DNA from: Litorimonas sp039962885
GTDB taxonomy: Bacteria; Pseudomonadota; Alphaproteobacteria; Caulobacterales; Maricaulaceae
Direction: 5' to 3'
Length of the DNA: 10,767 bases
Assembly (NCBI GenBank): GCA_039962885.1
Contig: JBDVGI010000255.1
Location: forward strand, 1-10,767
A program made the position numbers and the translations under genes. Below are positions 1 to 6,937 of the stretch, in pieces; positions within the stretch are counted from its first letter, which is position 1, and every line of letters begins with the position of its first letter. Below the pieces are notes generated by a model. It worked only from the letters and a program-made list of their open reading frames with translations, was not told the origin of the DNA and searched no databases.

Positions 1-471
1 GGAACATGTTCAAAATCTGGCCGCATCAATAAGGCTATCAATCAAGTTGAAGCTTCGTTAGCAGGTAATGTTGTTGAAAAAACATCATTCCTATCACCAT
101 ACGGTCCTGATGCTATTGATACGCAGTATTTTGCATCTGTTGCCCTTATCAACCAAGGGAAATATGCCGAAGCATTTGATGACCTCTACTTAACCGCCGC
201 GGCTGCTGGGCCGCACCCTGATATTACAACATATATGGGTTACACACAGCGTAAGCTTGGCAATTACGAAACAGCCAAAACATATTACGCCATGGCGTTA
301 GATGTTGCTCCTAATCACAAGGGCGCCAATGAGTACCTTGGTGAGCTTTATGTGGAAACGGGCGAAATGGATAAAGCTTACGCGCAACTTGCTAAGCTTG
401 AAACTATTTGCACCTATGGCTGCATCGAAGAAAATGAGCTTCGCTCATGGATTATTGACGCTCAGCCATAA
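1..471 (+). CDS. TPR-repeat protein, C-terminal part (5' end outside window)
   Basis: The frame is open from the first base to a TAA stop, giving 156 visible residues; the start lies upstream of the window. Two consecutive 34-residue tetratricopeptide units can be laid out at about residues 75-108 and 109-142. They have the expected small/aromatic pattern (YMGYTQRKLGNYETAKTYYAMAL, then EYLGELYVETGEMDKAYAQL) and the P-N turn at the end of the first unit. The preceding stretch (YFASVALINQGKYAEAFDDL) looks like another degenerate helical repeat. Near the end is a CXXXC pair (C137, C141) followed by acidic residues, an ending I associate with small alphaproteobacterial TPR proteins. TPR proteins act as protein-protein scaffolds; no specific partner is visible here. 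The next gene begins within 2 to 17 nt, so the two are probably co-transcribed and may act together at the cell envelope, which is inference. Confidence 0.85.
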   Translation, partial: GTCSKSGRINKAINQVEASLAGNVVEKTSFLSPYGPDAIDTQYFASVALINQGKYAEAFDDLYLTAAAAGPHPDITTYMGYTQRKLGNYETAKTYYAMALDVAPNHKGANEYLGELYVETGEMDKAYAQLAKLETICTYGCIEENELRSWIIDAQP

Positions 472-473
472 GC

Positions 474-1412
474 ATGAAAAGACAGGGTATGTTAAAATTT
501 ACGCCTGTCTTTTTTCTAACCCTATTGACGTTTGCGGGGTGCGGCAAACCCGCTCCGCAAACGAATATCAACACTCCAGATATTACACGTTGGGCTCAGC
601 CAGATGTTGATATCGCCAAGCTTTTATCCGTCGAACCCAATGAATGCCTCAAACCCGTTACTCGCGCGGTAGATATTCAAGACATTGCTCTAGGGCGCAT
701 GGCCTTTAGATCTCCCTTTTTACTCGGTGGACAAGCCACCCGCAAAGGTCTGACCTGCCAAGCGTGTCATACGCAAGGGGTGCGTAACGAAAACTTCTTC
801 ATCACAGGCCTTTCCGAAGCCCCCGGAACTGCGGATGTCTCTAACTTTCACTTTAGCGACGAATTGGGCGATGAAATTTTCAACCCAACACCTATCCCAT
901 CACTATCCGATGATATTAGGAATGTAGATTATGATCCCAAAAAGACTGATTTTGAAGATTTTGTGACGCGCCTGATTACTAAAGAGTTCACAGGTAAGAA
1001 CCCCTCCCCCGAAATCAAAACAGCTCTTCTAAAATATTTACGCCAGCTAGACAATTCGCAATGCTCCGTGCAAATTCTGACCGGCCCTGATTTGCTGGAT
1101 TACAAAGTTAAAGTCATCGGGCAAAGCTTTGATGTGCTTGCTCAAAATAATTTCACCCGCGCGAGTCAAAATTTTCTCGCAGCAGCCCTGCGCATAGAGT
1201 TAGGGCGTCTCGACACAAGATTCCCAAATGTAGAGCCCGTGCAAAGCGCCTTGGCGGACATTAGCCAATCTCTAAACACTCGCGGCGGTGACATATTGCC
1301 TGAAAACATCACGCAAGCAGCAGATAAATGGGCCAAATTATCTGCTGATATCCCACAATTCTATGACCAGTCTTTATTTAACCCGCTGACAATCAAGCTT
1401 TGGGCCCAATAA
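474..1412 (+). CDS. Predicted lipoprotein, mono-haem c-type cytochrome-like
   Basis: The 312-residue product starts with a hydrophobic segment ending in FAGC (C23), which resembles a lipobox, so export and lipid anchoring are likely. A CXXCH haem-attachment site (CQACH, residues 95-99) lies inside LGRMAFRSPFLLGG...GLTCQACH. That layout recalls the first haem domain of di-haem cytochrome c peroxidase/MauG proteins (LGR.LF.dp.LSG....CA.CH). A PIPSL segment at about 140-144 and an EF.G....ALLKYLRQLD stretch at 172-192 also recall that family, but there is no second CXXCH. It may therefore be an electron-transfer or sensing haem protein rather than a peroxidase; the substrate is unknown. Two starts are possible: ATG 474, and ATG 489, which has ACAGGG upstream and gives a shorter, more typical lipoprotein signal. 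I lean to 489 but list the longer form. It follows the TPR gene with almost no gap. Confidence 0.75.
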   Translation: MKRQGMLKFTPVFFLTLLTFAGCGKPAPQTNINTPDITRWAQPDVDIAKLLSVEPNECLKPVTRAVDIQDIALGRMAFRSPFLLGGQATRKGLTCQACHTQGVRNENFFITGLSEAPGTADVSNFHFSDELGDEIFNPTPIPSLSDDIRNVDYDPKKTDFEDFVTRLITKEFTGKNPSPEIKTALLKYLRQLDNSQCSVQILTGPDLLDYKVKVIGQSFDVLAQNNFTRASQNFLAAALRIELGRLDTRFPNVEPVQSALADISQSLNTRGGDILPENITQAADKWAKLSADIPQFYDQSLFNPLTIKLWAQ

Positions 1413-1495
1413 AACGCACTTATAGTCCAAATATGCACACTGGATTGAGGTTCATTACTCAACAAAAATATCTTGGATGAAAAAACATACATGCG

Positions 1496-1520
1496 AAGAA
1501 TCCCAAACCGTAGGATTTTT
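1496..1520 (+). terminator. Weak terminator-like hairpin after the cytochrome gene
   Basis: An A/T-rich 8-pair stem (1496-1503 with 1513-1520, core AATCC/GGATT, one G-U pair, 9-nt loop) ends in a run of five T (1516-1520). The position suits termination of the TPR-cytochrome transcript before the ATP synthase operon. The stem has only two G-C pairs, so strength is doubtful. A second short inverted repeat, TTGAG/CTCAA at 1445-1462, lies upstream without a T run. Confidence 0.3.
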
Positions 1521-1567
1521 ACTCAATACGTATATATTTCAACAAGTTAGCCTGTTTACAAGCTCTG

Positions 1568-1596
1568 TTGACTTCCTTGCGCCTCTTGGGTAGGTT
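1568..1596 (+). promoter_or_regulatory. Candidate sigma70-type promoter for the atp operon
   Basis: TTGACT (1568-1573) and TAGGTT (1591-1596) are separated by 17 nt, about 45 nt before atpI. The -35 box is close to consensus while the -10 box matches at only three of six positions. The location in the 229-nt gap before the first F0 gene supports it. No other clear candidate was seen in the gap. Confidence 0.35.
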
Positions 1597-1641
1597 CCGC
1601 GCGATTTTGAGGGCTATCTTCAAGGTCAAGAATCATGTGTT

Positions 1642-2013
1642 ATGACAGACAGAAACGGACAATTTACACAAAAATCACCGTCTTCGGATTTAAACAGCTT
1701 GGAACAACGCGTAAAAGCAGCGAAGTCAAAGCATGAAAAACCCGTAAATGATGATAATAGTGGGTCTTTACTAGGTATGGCATGGCGCTTGAGTACAGAA
1801 TTATTGGTGTCTGTTTTGGTTGGCGCTGGACTGGGTTATGGTCTAGATAAGCTATTTGGGACAAACCCGTGGATATTATTGGTTGGCTTAGGATTTGGAT
1901 TTGCTGCTGGAATAAAAAGTGTGCTGCGTACCGCTGAAAAGATGGACGAAATCAGTGCAGATATTCCAATCGGACAAGACTTACCCCAAGACGATGAAGA
2001 CGACGATTATTAA
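1642..2013 (+). CDS. atpI: ATP synthase accessory protein I (AtpI/AtpZ family)
   Basis: The protein has 123 residues. A charged, probably disordered N-terminal segment (1-40) is followed by two hydrophobic stretches, about 51-68 and 76-92. These are glycine-rich (GAGLGYGLDKLFGTNPW, VGLGFGFAAGI) and match the AtpI/AtpZ small-protein pattern; the C-terminus is strongly acidic (DDEDDDY). Family members are non-essential membrane proteins reported to help c-ring assembly and possibly Mg2+ supply for the F0F1 complex. Identity also rests on position, since it is the first gene before atpB in the usual alphaproteobacterial order. Start ATG 1642 has no strong Shine-Dalgarno sequence. The gap to atpB is 11 nt, so the genes share a transcript. 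Confidence 0.9.
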   Translation: MTDRNGQFTQKSPSSDLNSLEQRVKAAKSKHEKPVNDDNSGSLLGMAWRLSTELLVSVLVGAGLGYGLDKLFGTNPWILLVGLGFGFAAGIKSVLRTAEKMDEISADIPIGQDLPQDDEDDDY

Positions 2014-2024
2014 AGGAGAGGTTC

Positions 2025-2771
2025 GTGGCAAGCGATCCAATGGAACAGTTTCAGATTAAAAAGATCTTTGATCTTGACCTGGCTGGATTAAATATTCCCT
2101 TCACAAATTCATCTCTTTGGATGGCGATTGCGGCTATCTCTGTCATAGGCTTTTTTGCGCTAACCACAAAAGGAAAACTCGTCCCAGGCCGGATGCAGTC
2201 GTTGGGTGAGATGAGCTATGAATTTCTTGCCAATATGGTCAAAGACACCACTGGCCCCGAAGCCATGAAGTTCTTCCCATTTGTTTTTACAATCTTCTTC
2301 TTTATTCTTTTCGCAAACCTTATCGGCATGAGCCCCTATGCCTTTACAGCCACATCACACCTAGCTGTGACCGTAGCGCTTGCAATTTTCACCATTTTAA
2401 TGGTTGTTGTAGCTGGCATTATCAAAAATGGGTTCAAATGGTTTAAAATTTTCGCGCCAAGCGGATTGCCTATACCCATGTATATATTAATCATTCCAAT
2501 TGAGATCATTTCATTCCTGTCACGCCCAATCACACTTGCGGTGCGTCTCTTTGCGAACATGACAGCAGGCCACGTTATGCTAAAGTTATTCGCGATTTTT
2601 GCCGCATTCCTCGTCGGCAAAGGCGGAATATTGGCAGGAGCCGCAATCGTGCCTGTCTTGGGTACAATGGGCATTATCGCTCTCGAATTTCTCGTCGCGG
2701 GTTTGCAAGCCTTTGTGTTTGCCATCCTTACATGTGTTTACCTAAACGACGTTTACCACGTCGATCATTAA
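2025..2771 (+). CDS. atpB: F0F1 ATP synthase subunit a
   Basis: This is the 248-residue membrane stator subunit that forms the two proton half-channels against the c ring. The signature helix LAVRLFANMTAGH carries the essential arginine at R174, and the last helix EFLVAGLQAFVFAILTCVYL supplies E221 and Q228, the channel residues matching E219 and Q252 of E. coli. Several hydrophobic segments (about 32-47, 83-105, 112-134, 152-165, 182-213, 215-240) complete the expected topology. The N-terminus MASDPMEQF is typical of alphaproteobacterial subunit a. The start is GTG at 2025, chosen because AGGAG (2014-2018) lies 6 nt upstream; an in-frame ATG at 2040 is less well placed. The Shine-Dalgarno sequence begins immediately after the atpI stop. 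Confidence 0.97.
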   Translation: MASDPMEQFQIKKIFDLDLAGLNIPFTNSSLWMAIAAISVIGFFALTTKGKLVPGRMQSLGEMSYEFLANMVKDTTGPEAMKFFPFVFTIFFFILFANLIGMSPYAFTATSHLAVTVALAIFTILMVVVAGIIKNGFKWFKIFAPSGLPIPMYILIIPIEIISFLSRPITLAVRLFANMTAGHVMLKLFAIFAAFLVGKGGILAGAAIVPVLGTMGIIALEFLVAGLQAFVFAILTCVYLNDVYHVDH

Positions 2772-2800
2772 TCTAATTCCATAATTCAAGGAGATCCATC

Positions 2801-3025
2801 ATGGAAGCAGAAGCAGCAAAATTCATTGGCGCAGGCCTAGCCGGTACAGCCCTTATCGGTGCAGGTATTGGTATCGGTTCAATCTTTAGTAACTACCTAG
2901 CAGGTGCATTACGTAACCCGTCAGCCGCAGCCTCACAACGGACTAACCTATTGCTAGGTTTCGCACTTTGCGAAGCAACAGGCCTATTTGGCTTCGTTCT
3001 TGCGATGATCATCCTAAACAGCTAG
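2801..3025 (+). CDS. atpE: F0F1 ATP synthase subunit c (proteolipid)
   Basis: This 74-residue two-helix hairpin protein oligomerises into the rotating c ring. Helix 1 contains the glycine-rich packing motif (GAGIGIG, residues 20-26), the polar loop is ALRNPSA (R38, N39, P40), and helix 2 carries the proton-binding carboxylate in CEATGLFGF at E58. The sodium-type ligand set (Gln in helix 1 with Ser after the Glu) is not present, so a proton-translocating ring is expected. Start ATG 2801 is preceded by AAGGAG (2788-2793) at 7 nt, the cleanest ribosome binding site of the operon, which fits the need for many copies of c per complex. The length matches alphaproteobacterial c subunits. Confidence 0.97.
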   Translation: MEAEAAKFIGAGLAGTALIGAGIGIGSIFSNYLAGALRNPSAAASQRTNLLLGFALCEATGLFGFVLAMIILNS

Positions 3026-3046
3026 TTTTTAAACTTGGAGTCCGTC

Positions 3047-3580
3047 ATGGCGGCCAAAAAACCACATCTTGACGATACCCATGCGGAAGCTGCCTCTGGC
3101 GGCCTCCCACAACTGGATTTTTCCTCTTGGGCGGGTCAAATATTCTGGCTCGTTGTCATTTTTGCGATTCTTTACGTCGTCTTAGCCAAATTTATCTTGC
3201 CGAAACTCGGCAATGGCCTCGCAGAACGTAGTGATCATATCGCAGACGATCTTGACGCTGCTAGTCGTTTCCAACAGGAAGCGACTGAAGCTGAAAAAGC
3301 TTATACGCATGCTCTCGCAGATGCACGGGCCAAAGCGCAAAATGTCGCTGAAACAACTCGCAAATCCGTCGATGCAGAAGTCGCAACAGAACTTGAAGCC
3401 GCCGAAGCCGAAGCCGCCAAACAAACGCAGCTTGCCGAAGCGCGCATTAAAGCCTTACGCGATAAAGCGATGAGCAATATTGACGGAATAGCAGAACAAA
3501 CGGCCAATGAAATTTACACGAACTTCATTGGAAAAGCTGCCAACCCTGCCAAGCTCAAAGCCGCTTTGAAAGCGAATTAG
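3047..3580 (+). CDS. atpF': F0F1 ATP synthase subunit b' (second peripheral stalk subunit)
   Basis: The product has 177 residues. A short cytoplasmic or periplasmic lead is followed by PQLDFSSWAGQIFWLVVIFAILYVVLAKFILPKL (about 21-53), the b'-type membrane anchor, where PQLDF and QIFWL are characteristic. A long Ala/Glu/Lys-rich coiled coil without Pro or Gly then extends to about residue 150. It would pair with subunit b to form the stator stalk that holds the F1 head. The frame is open from TTG 3035, but the TTGGAG at 3035-3040 is better read as the Shine-Dalgarno sequence of ATG 3047 (6-nt spacing), so I place the start there. The gap to atpE is 21 nt, and the TAG stop overlaps the ribosome binding site of atpF. 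Confidence 0.95.
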   Translation: MAAKKPHLDDTHAEAASGGLPQLDFSSWAGQIFWLVVIFAILYVVLAKFILPKLGNGLAERSDHIADDLDAASRFQQEATEAEKAYTHALADARAKAQNVAETTRKSVDAEVATELEAAEAEAAKQTQLAEARIKALRDKAMSNIDGIAEQTANEIYTNFIGKAANPAKLKAALKAN

Positions 3581-3585
3581 GAGAT

Positions 3586-4137
3586 ATGATGTTTACCCTA
3601 GCAAATATATCCCTCACTCAAACGTCTCTCATTCAGGCCTCTGGCGCGCATTGGTACACTGATAGTAAACTTTGGGTGCTTATCCCGCTGCTTTTATTCT
3701 TTGCACTGATCATCAAAAAAGGTGCCCATACCGCGATTGGCGAAGCGCTTGATGAACGGGCCGAGAAAATCAAAACCGAACTTGATGAAGCCAAACGCCT
3801 GCGTGAAGAAGCGCAAGCTTTGCTCGCATCATATCAACGCAAGCAAAAAGAAGCTGAAGCACAAGCTGAAAACATCATTAAACAAGCTCGCTCTGATGCA
3901 GAAAACATGGCAGCGCAAGCTCGTCAAGACCTATCAGAACGTCTTGAGCGCCGAGCGGCCCAAGCCGAGGCTAAAATTGCAACGGCTGAAACAAAAGCTA
4001 TGGCAGATGTCAAAGCCCGCGCAGCAGACATGGCCTTAGCGACAGCAGAAAAATTGCTACGGTCCGAGGTTAGCGCGGCAAAGCATGCTGAACTTGTCAA
4101 AACTGGTGTCAAACAAATTGGCAAATCGTTCAATTAA
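3586..4137 (+). CDS. atpF: F0F1 ATP synthase subunit b (peripheral stalk)
   Basis: The product has 183 residues, with one membrane helix (about 28-46, KLWVLIPLLLFFALIIKKG) and then a charged coiled coil rich in Ala, Glu, Lys and Gln through about residue 150. This is the standard b architecture. The conserved stretch EALDERAEKIKTELDEAKRLREEAQ matches the b-subunit tether region. It forms a heterodimer with b' to link subunit a to the F1 head. Two adjacent ATGs (3586, 3589) are possible. AGGAG at 3579-3583 is only 2 nt from the first and 5 nt from the second, so 3589 (182 residues) may be the true start. It is the last gene of the F0 operon and is followed by a strong terminator; F1 genes are not adjacent. 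Confidence 0.95.
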   Translation: MMFTLANISLTQTSLIQASGAHWYTDSKLWVLIPLLLFFALIIKKGAHTAIGEALDERAEKIKTELDEAKRLREEAQALLASYQRKQKEAEAQAENIIKQARSDAENMAAQARQDLSERLERRAAQAEAKIATAETKAMADVKARAADMALATAEKLLRSEVSAAKHAELVKTGVKQIGKSFN

Positions 4138-4160
4138 GTTCTCTCGACAGTCAAAAATAC

Positions 4161-4191
4161 AAAAGCCCAGCTAGAGATAGTTGGGCTTTTT
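4161..4191 (+). terminator. Intrinsic terminator of the atp F0 operon
   Basis: A near-perfect hairpin: 4161-4173 pairs with 4178-4190 (13 pairs including one G-U, with a GCCCA/TGGGC core) and closes on a GAGA tetraloop (GNRA class). A run of T (4187-4191) follows the core. It begins 23 nt after the atpF stop, so F0 transcription should end here and the acyltransferase gene should be separately expressed. Confidence 0.9.
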
Positions 4192-4222
4192 GCTATAGAC
4201 ATTTGACTACAGATGTTCGCAT

Positions 4223-5320
4223 ATGGAAATTGTAATGCTGGCTCAAACCTCATCAAATTCCCCTGAACGTCTCAGTTCAGTTCAAGCCTTAAGAGGCCTA
4301 GCGGCCTGCCTTGTGATGGTGTCACATTTATGGGTCATAGAACAAAAATACAGCCCTGATCAAATTCTTGGAGCTTGGGCCGATTTTGGCCAATTAGGCG
4401 TAGACCTATTTTTTTCCATTTCAGGCTTCATCATGGTCTATGTGACATGGAGTGTGACGCGCAATCCAATTCAGGCGAGGCGCTTTTTACTCGCGCGCAT
4501 ATTTCGCATCTATCCTATTTATTGGCTCATTAGCTCTGTCTTGCTCGGTTTATGGATAATAAGACCTGACATAGTGTTTAGCACGACAAGCACAGACCCT
4601 AACATCCTAAAATCTTTCCTCTTACTTCCTGATAAACAGGCTCCATTATTGGCCGTGGGTTGGACATTAATCCATGAAATGTTTTTCTACATAGTCTTTG
4701 CATTTTCATTATTATTTCCGCGCAAAGCTCTGCTCCCTATTTTAGCGGTTTGGAGCCTGATCACATGGCTAGGGTACACGTTGATAAACCATAACGCTTC
4801 CGCAGAATTTGCGCTCATATTTAGCCCGCTCAATTTCGAATTTATCCTCGGGGCCTGTGCGGCATGGGTGTTTAAATCTGCGAAACATCCAAATGCAAAA
4901 CTTCAATGGGCTAAAGTCAGCCTATGGCTCGCCTGTGTTTTATGGATCGGGTTAGCCCTATTAGCTCTATTAAATAACGGCACAATGCCGCTCAGTCACG
5001 CCAGCAGGGCTTTGGTATTTTCAGTACCTGCTGCGCTGACTTTATATGCCTTTGCCTCTGCAAACTCAGCAGGCTACAGCGCGCCGCGCTGGGCTGTTTC
5101 CATTGGGGATTACTCATATGGATTATACCTAACCCATGTTTTAACGCTGAGTTTGTTAGGGCGTATCTGGCAAATGTTCGCGGTCGATGGCCCCTTAGAT
5201 AACATCGCCGCTTTAATTATAATGTCCCTCGCCTCTATCGCCGTATCGGCTGTCCTATGGACATTCATCGAGGCCCCATTAATGACGGTCTTCAAAGTAA
5301 AATTGCGATCTAAATCGTAA
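4223..5320 (+). CDS. Acyltransferase-3 family membrane protein (OafA/YrhL-like)
   Basis: The product has 365 residues and about ten hydrophobic segments by eye. N-terminal family motifs are present: RLSSVQALRGLAACLVMVSHL with R24 and H35 (the conserved R...H of the family), VDLFFSISGFIMVY, and the RRFLLARIFRIYPIYWL block. Members of this family transfer acetyl or other acyl groups to sugars on the outside of the inner membrane, for instance in O-antigen, exopolysaccharide, peptidoglycan or glycolipid modification; the acceptor cannot be read here. ATG 4223 is taken as the start, but ATG 4235 would lose only four residues and neither has a clear Shine-Dalgarno sequence. TATAGA at 4194-4199 might be a -10 box, without a good -35. 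No polysaccharide genes are adjacent, so it appears to be an orphan enzyme between two core operons. Confidence 0.88.
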   Translation: MEIVMLAQTSSNSPERLSSVQALRGLAACLVMVSHLWVIEQKYSPDQILGAWADFGQLGVDLFFSISGFIMVYVTWSVTRNPIQARRFLLARIFRIYPIYWLISSVLLGLWIIRPDIVFSTTSTDPNILKSFLLLPDKQAPLLAVGWTLIHEMFFYIVFAFSLLFPRKALLPILAVWSLITWLGYTLINHNASAEFALIFSPLNFEFILGACAAWVFKSAKHPNAKLQWAKVSLWLACVLWIGLALLALLNNGTMPLSHASRALVFSVPAALTLYAFASANSAGYSAPRWAVSIGDYSYGLYLTHVLTLSLLGRIWQMFAVDGPLDNIAALIIMSLASIAVSAVLWTFIEAPLMTVFKVKLRSKS

Positions 5321-5332
5321 ATCCACTTAAAC

Positions 5333-5360
5333 AAAAACCGCCCCATAATGAAGCGGTTTT
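5333..5360. terminator. Bidirectional terminator between convergent genes
   Basis: AAAACCGC (5334-5341) pairs with GCGGTTTT (5353-5360) around an 11-nt loop. The stem ends in T on the + strand and, because of the A run at 5333-5337, in five T on the - strand. It lies 13 nt after the acyltransferase stop and about 24 nt beyond the gcvPB stop, so one hairpin can end both converging transcripts. Confidence 0.8.
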
Positions 5361-5383
5361 GATAATTTAATTGTAAACTAAAG

Positions 5384-6937
5384 TTACTCCGCAGCTTGAG
5401 CCGTATCGGTTGCAGGCGGTGTCCAGCGCAACACGGGATTACGTGCAGCCCGCGTTTCATCAAGACGGCGCATAGGCGCATAAATTGGCGCCTGCTTAAA
5501 GCTCTCCGTATCACCAGACACGGCTTTCACCGCAAGATGCCGCATAGAAGTTATGAAGCGGTCAAGCTCACCCTTACTCTCGCTCTCTGTGGGTTCGATT
5601 AGCATCGCGCCGTGAACAACAAGCGGGAAATACATCGTCATAGGATGGTAGCCCTCGTCAATCATCGCCTTGGCAAAGTCGAGCGTATCAACGCCCGTAT
5701 CTTTCAAGAAACGGTCATCAAATAAAGCCTCATGCATGCATACCCCGCCAAAGGTAGGCGTCATAACATCAGATAAGCTAGCTTGGATGTAATTGGCGTT
5801 AAGCACAGCATCTTCTGTCGCTTGTTTGAGTCCGTCGCTACCGTGGCTCATCATGTAAGTTAGCGCGCGGCTATACATGCCCATTTGTCCGTGAAAGGCA
5901 CACATGCGGCCAAAGCTACCGTTTGCGGCAGTCTCGACAAGACCATATCCATCGGCATCTTTGGTGACATATGGTACAGGCGCGTAATCCTTGAGCGCGT
6001 CTGATAATACTGTCGGGCCAGAGCCAGGGCCGCCGCCGCCATGCGGGGTCGAGAAAGTTTTGTGCAAGTTAATATGCATCGCATCGACGCCTAGGTCACC
6101 AGGGCGAACGCGGCCAACAAGAGCGTTAAAATTCGCGCCGTCGCAATAAAAATAGCCGCCAACCGAATGGATGAGGTCTGCGATTTTAATAATATCGCGT
6201 TCAAATAATCCGCAAGTATTTGGATTGGTTAGCATGATACCCGCAACATCATCGCCAAGCTTGGCTTCGAGAGCTGCAAGGTCAACGCGGCCATCATCTG
6301 TCGCGGGAATTTCATCCACGGTGAAACCACATTGCGCCGCCGTCGCAGGGTTCGTGCCATGCGCAGATTCAGGCACTAAAACACGGCGCTTATGGCTCAT
6401 ACCGTCAGCATCGAGCCGCGCGCGAATGGCCATCATCCCGCAAAGCTCGCCATGCGCGCCCGCTTTGGGCGTCAAAGTCACGGCAGGCATATTGCATAAA
6501 GTCATGAGCCAATGCGATAGTTGATGCATTAATTCTAACGCGCCTTGAGCTGTGCTAATGGGTTGGAGCGGATGCACATCGGCAAAACCTGCCATGCGTG
6601 CCACTTTTTCATTAAGGCGCGGATTATGCTTCATGGTGCAAGACCCAAGCGGGTAAACACCCAAATCAATCGCGTAATTCTTCTGAGATAAGCGAACATA
6701 ATGACGCAGAGTTTCAGGCTCTGACAATCCTGGCAGGCCAATTTCGCCTGTGCGCGCATGTTTGCCAAGGCGTGATTTTCCGCCCTTTGGCTTAGGAAGG
6801 TCTACGCCTGTGCGGCACGGTGTTCCCGTCTCAAAAATCAACTTAGTTGCTTGGTTTAGGGCCTGATTACCCGACGCAGTTTTGACGGTGTTACCATTAG
6901 CGGCAACGGGGCTTGTTGGGCGTCCTTCGGTTTTCAT
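5384..6937 (-). CDS. gcvPB: Glycine dehydrogenase (decarboxylating) subunit 2
   Basis: This 517-residue protein is the PLP-binding half of the split P protein of the glycine cleavage complex. With GcvPA it decarboxylates glycine and transfers the aminomethyl group to lipoyl-GcvH. The PLP lysine is K293 in INLHKTFSTPHGGGGPG, and the usual Asp of fold-type I enzymes lies in YFYCDGANFNALVG (D266). The segments LGVYPLGSCTMKHNPR (92-107), PKAGAHGELCGM (157-168) and ESAHGTNPATA (190-200) are strongly conserved in the family. Length is normal for subunit 2. The ATG overlaps the gcvPA stop as ATGA, and AGGAGG (6945-6950) sits 7 nt upstream, so translation should be efficient and coupled, fitting a heteromeric enzyme with equal subunits. 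It is the last gene of the operon. Confidence 0.97.
   Translation of the reverse strand: MKTEGRPTSPVAANGNTVKTASGNQALNQATKLIFETGTPCRTGVDLPKPKGGKSRLGKHARTGEIGLPGLSEPETLRHYVRLSQKNYAIDLGVYPLGSCTMKHNPRLNEKVARMAGFADVHPLQPISTAQGALELMHQLSHWLMTLCNMPAVTLTPKAGAHGELCGMMAIRARLDADGMSHKRRVLVPESAHGTNPATAAQCGFTVDEIPATDDGRVDLAALEAKLGDDVAGIMLTNPNTCGLFERDIIKIADLIHSVGGYFYCDGANFNALVGRVRPGDLGVDAMHINLHKTFSTPHGGGGPGSGPTVLSDALKDYAPVPYVTKDADGYGLVETAANGSFGRMCAFHGQMGMYSRALTYMMSHGSDGLKQATEDAVLNANYIQASLSDVMTPTFGGVCMHEALFDDRFLKDTGVDTLDFAKAMIDEGYHPMTMYFPLVVHGAMLIEPTESESKGELDRFITSMRHLAVKAVSGDTESFKQAPIYAPMRRLDETRAARNPVLRWTPPATDTAQAAE

Noticed and set aside
2336..2725. 129-codon open frame antisense to atpB
   Set aside because: It lies wholly inside a clearly conserved gene, has no recognisable domain, and looks like a by-product of atpB codon composition.
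2801..3025. Sodium-translocating c subunit
   Set aside because: The sodium-ligand pattern (Gln in helix 1 and Ser after the helix-2 Glu) is not present; E58 is followed by Ala-Thr as in proton-type rings.
3035..3046. TTG start for subunit b' four codons upstream of ATG 3047
   Set aside because: The TTGGAG here is better explained as the Shine-Dalgarno sequence of ATG 3047 with 6-nt spacing, and MAAKK is a more ordinary b' N-terminus.
5110..5514. 134-codon open frame on the - strand across the acyltransferase 3' end and the terminator
   Set aside because: It overlaps two confident genes (acyltransferase on +, gcvPB on -) in other frames and passes through the terminator hairpin; no domain is visible.
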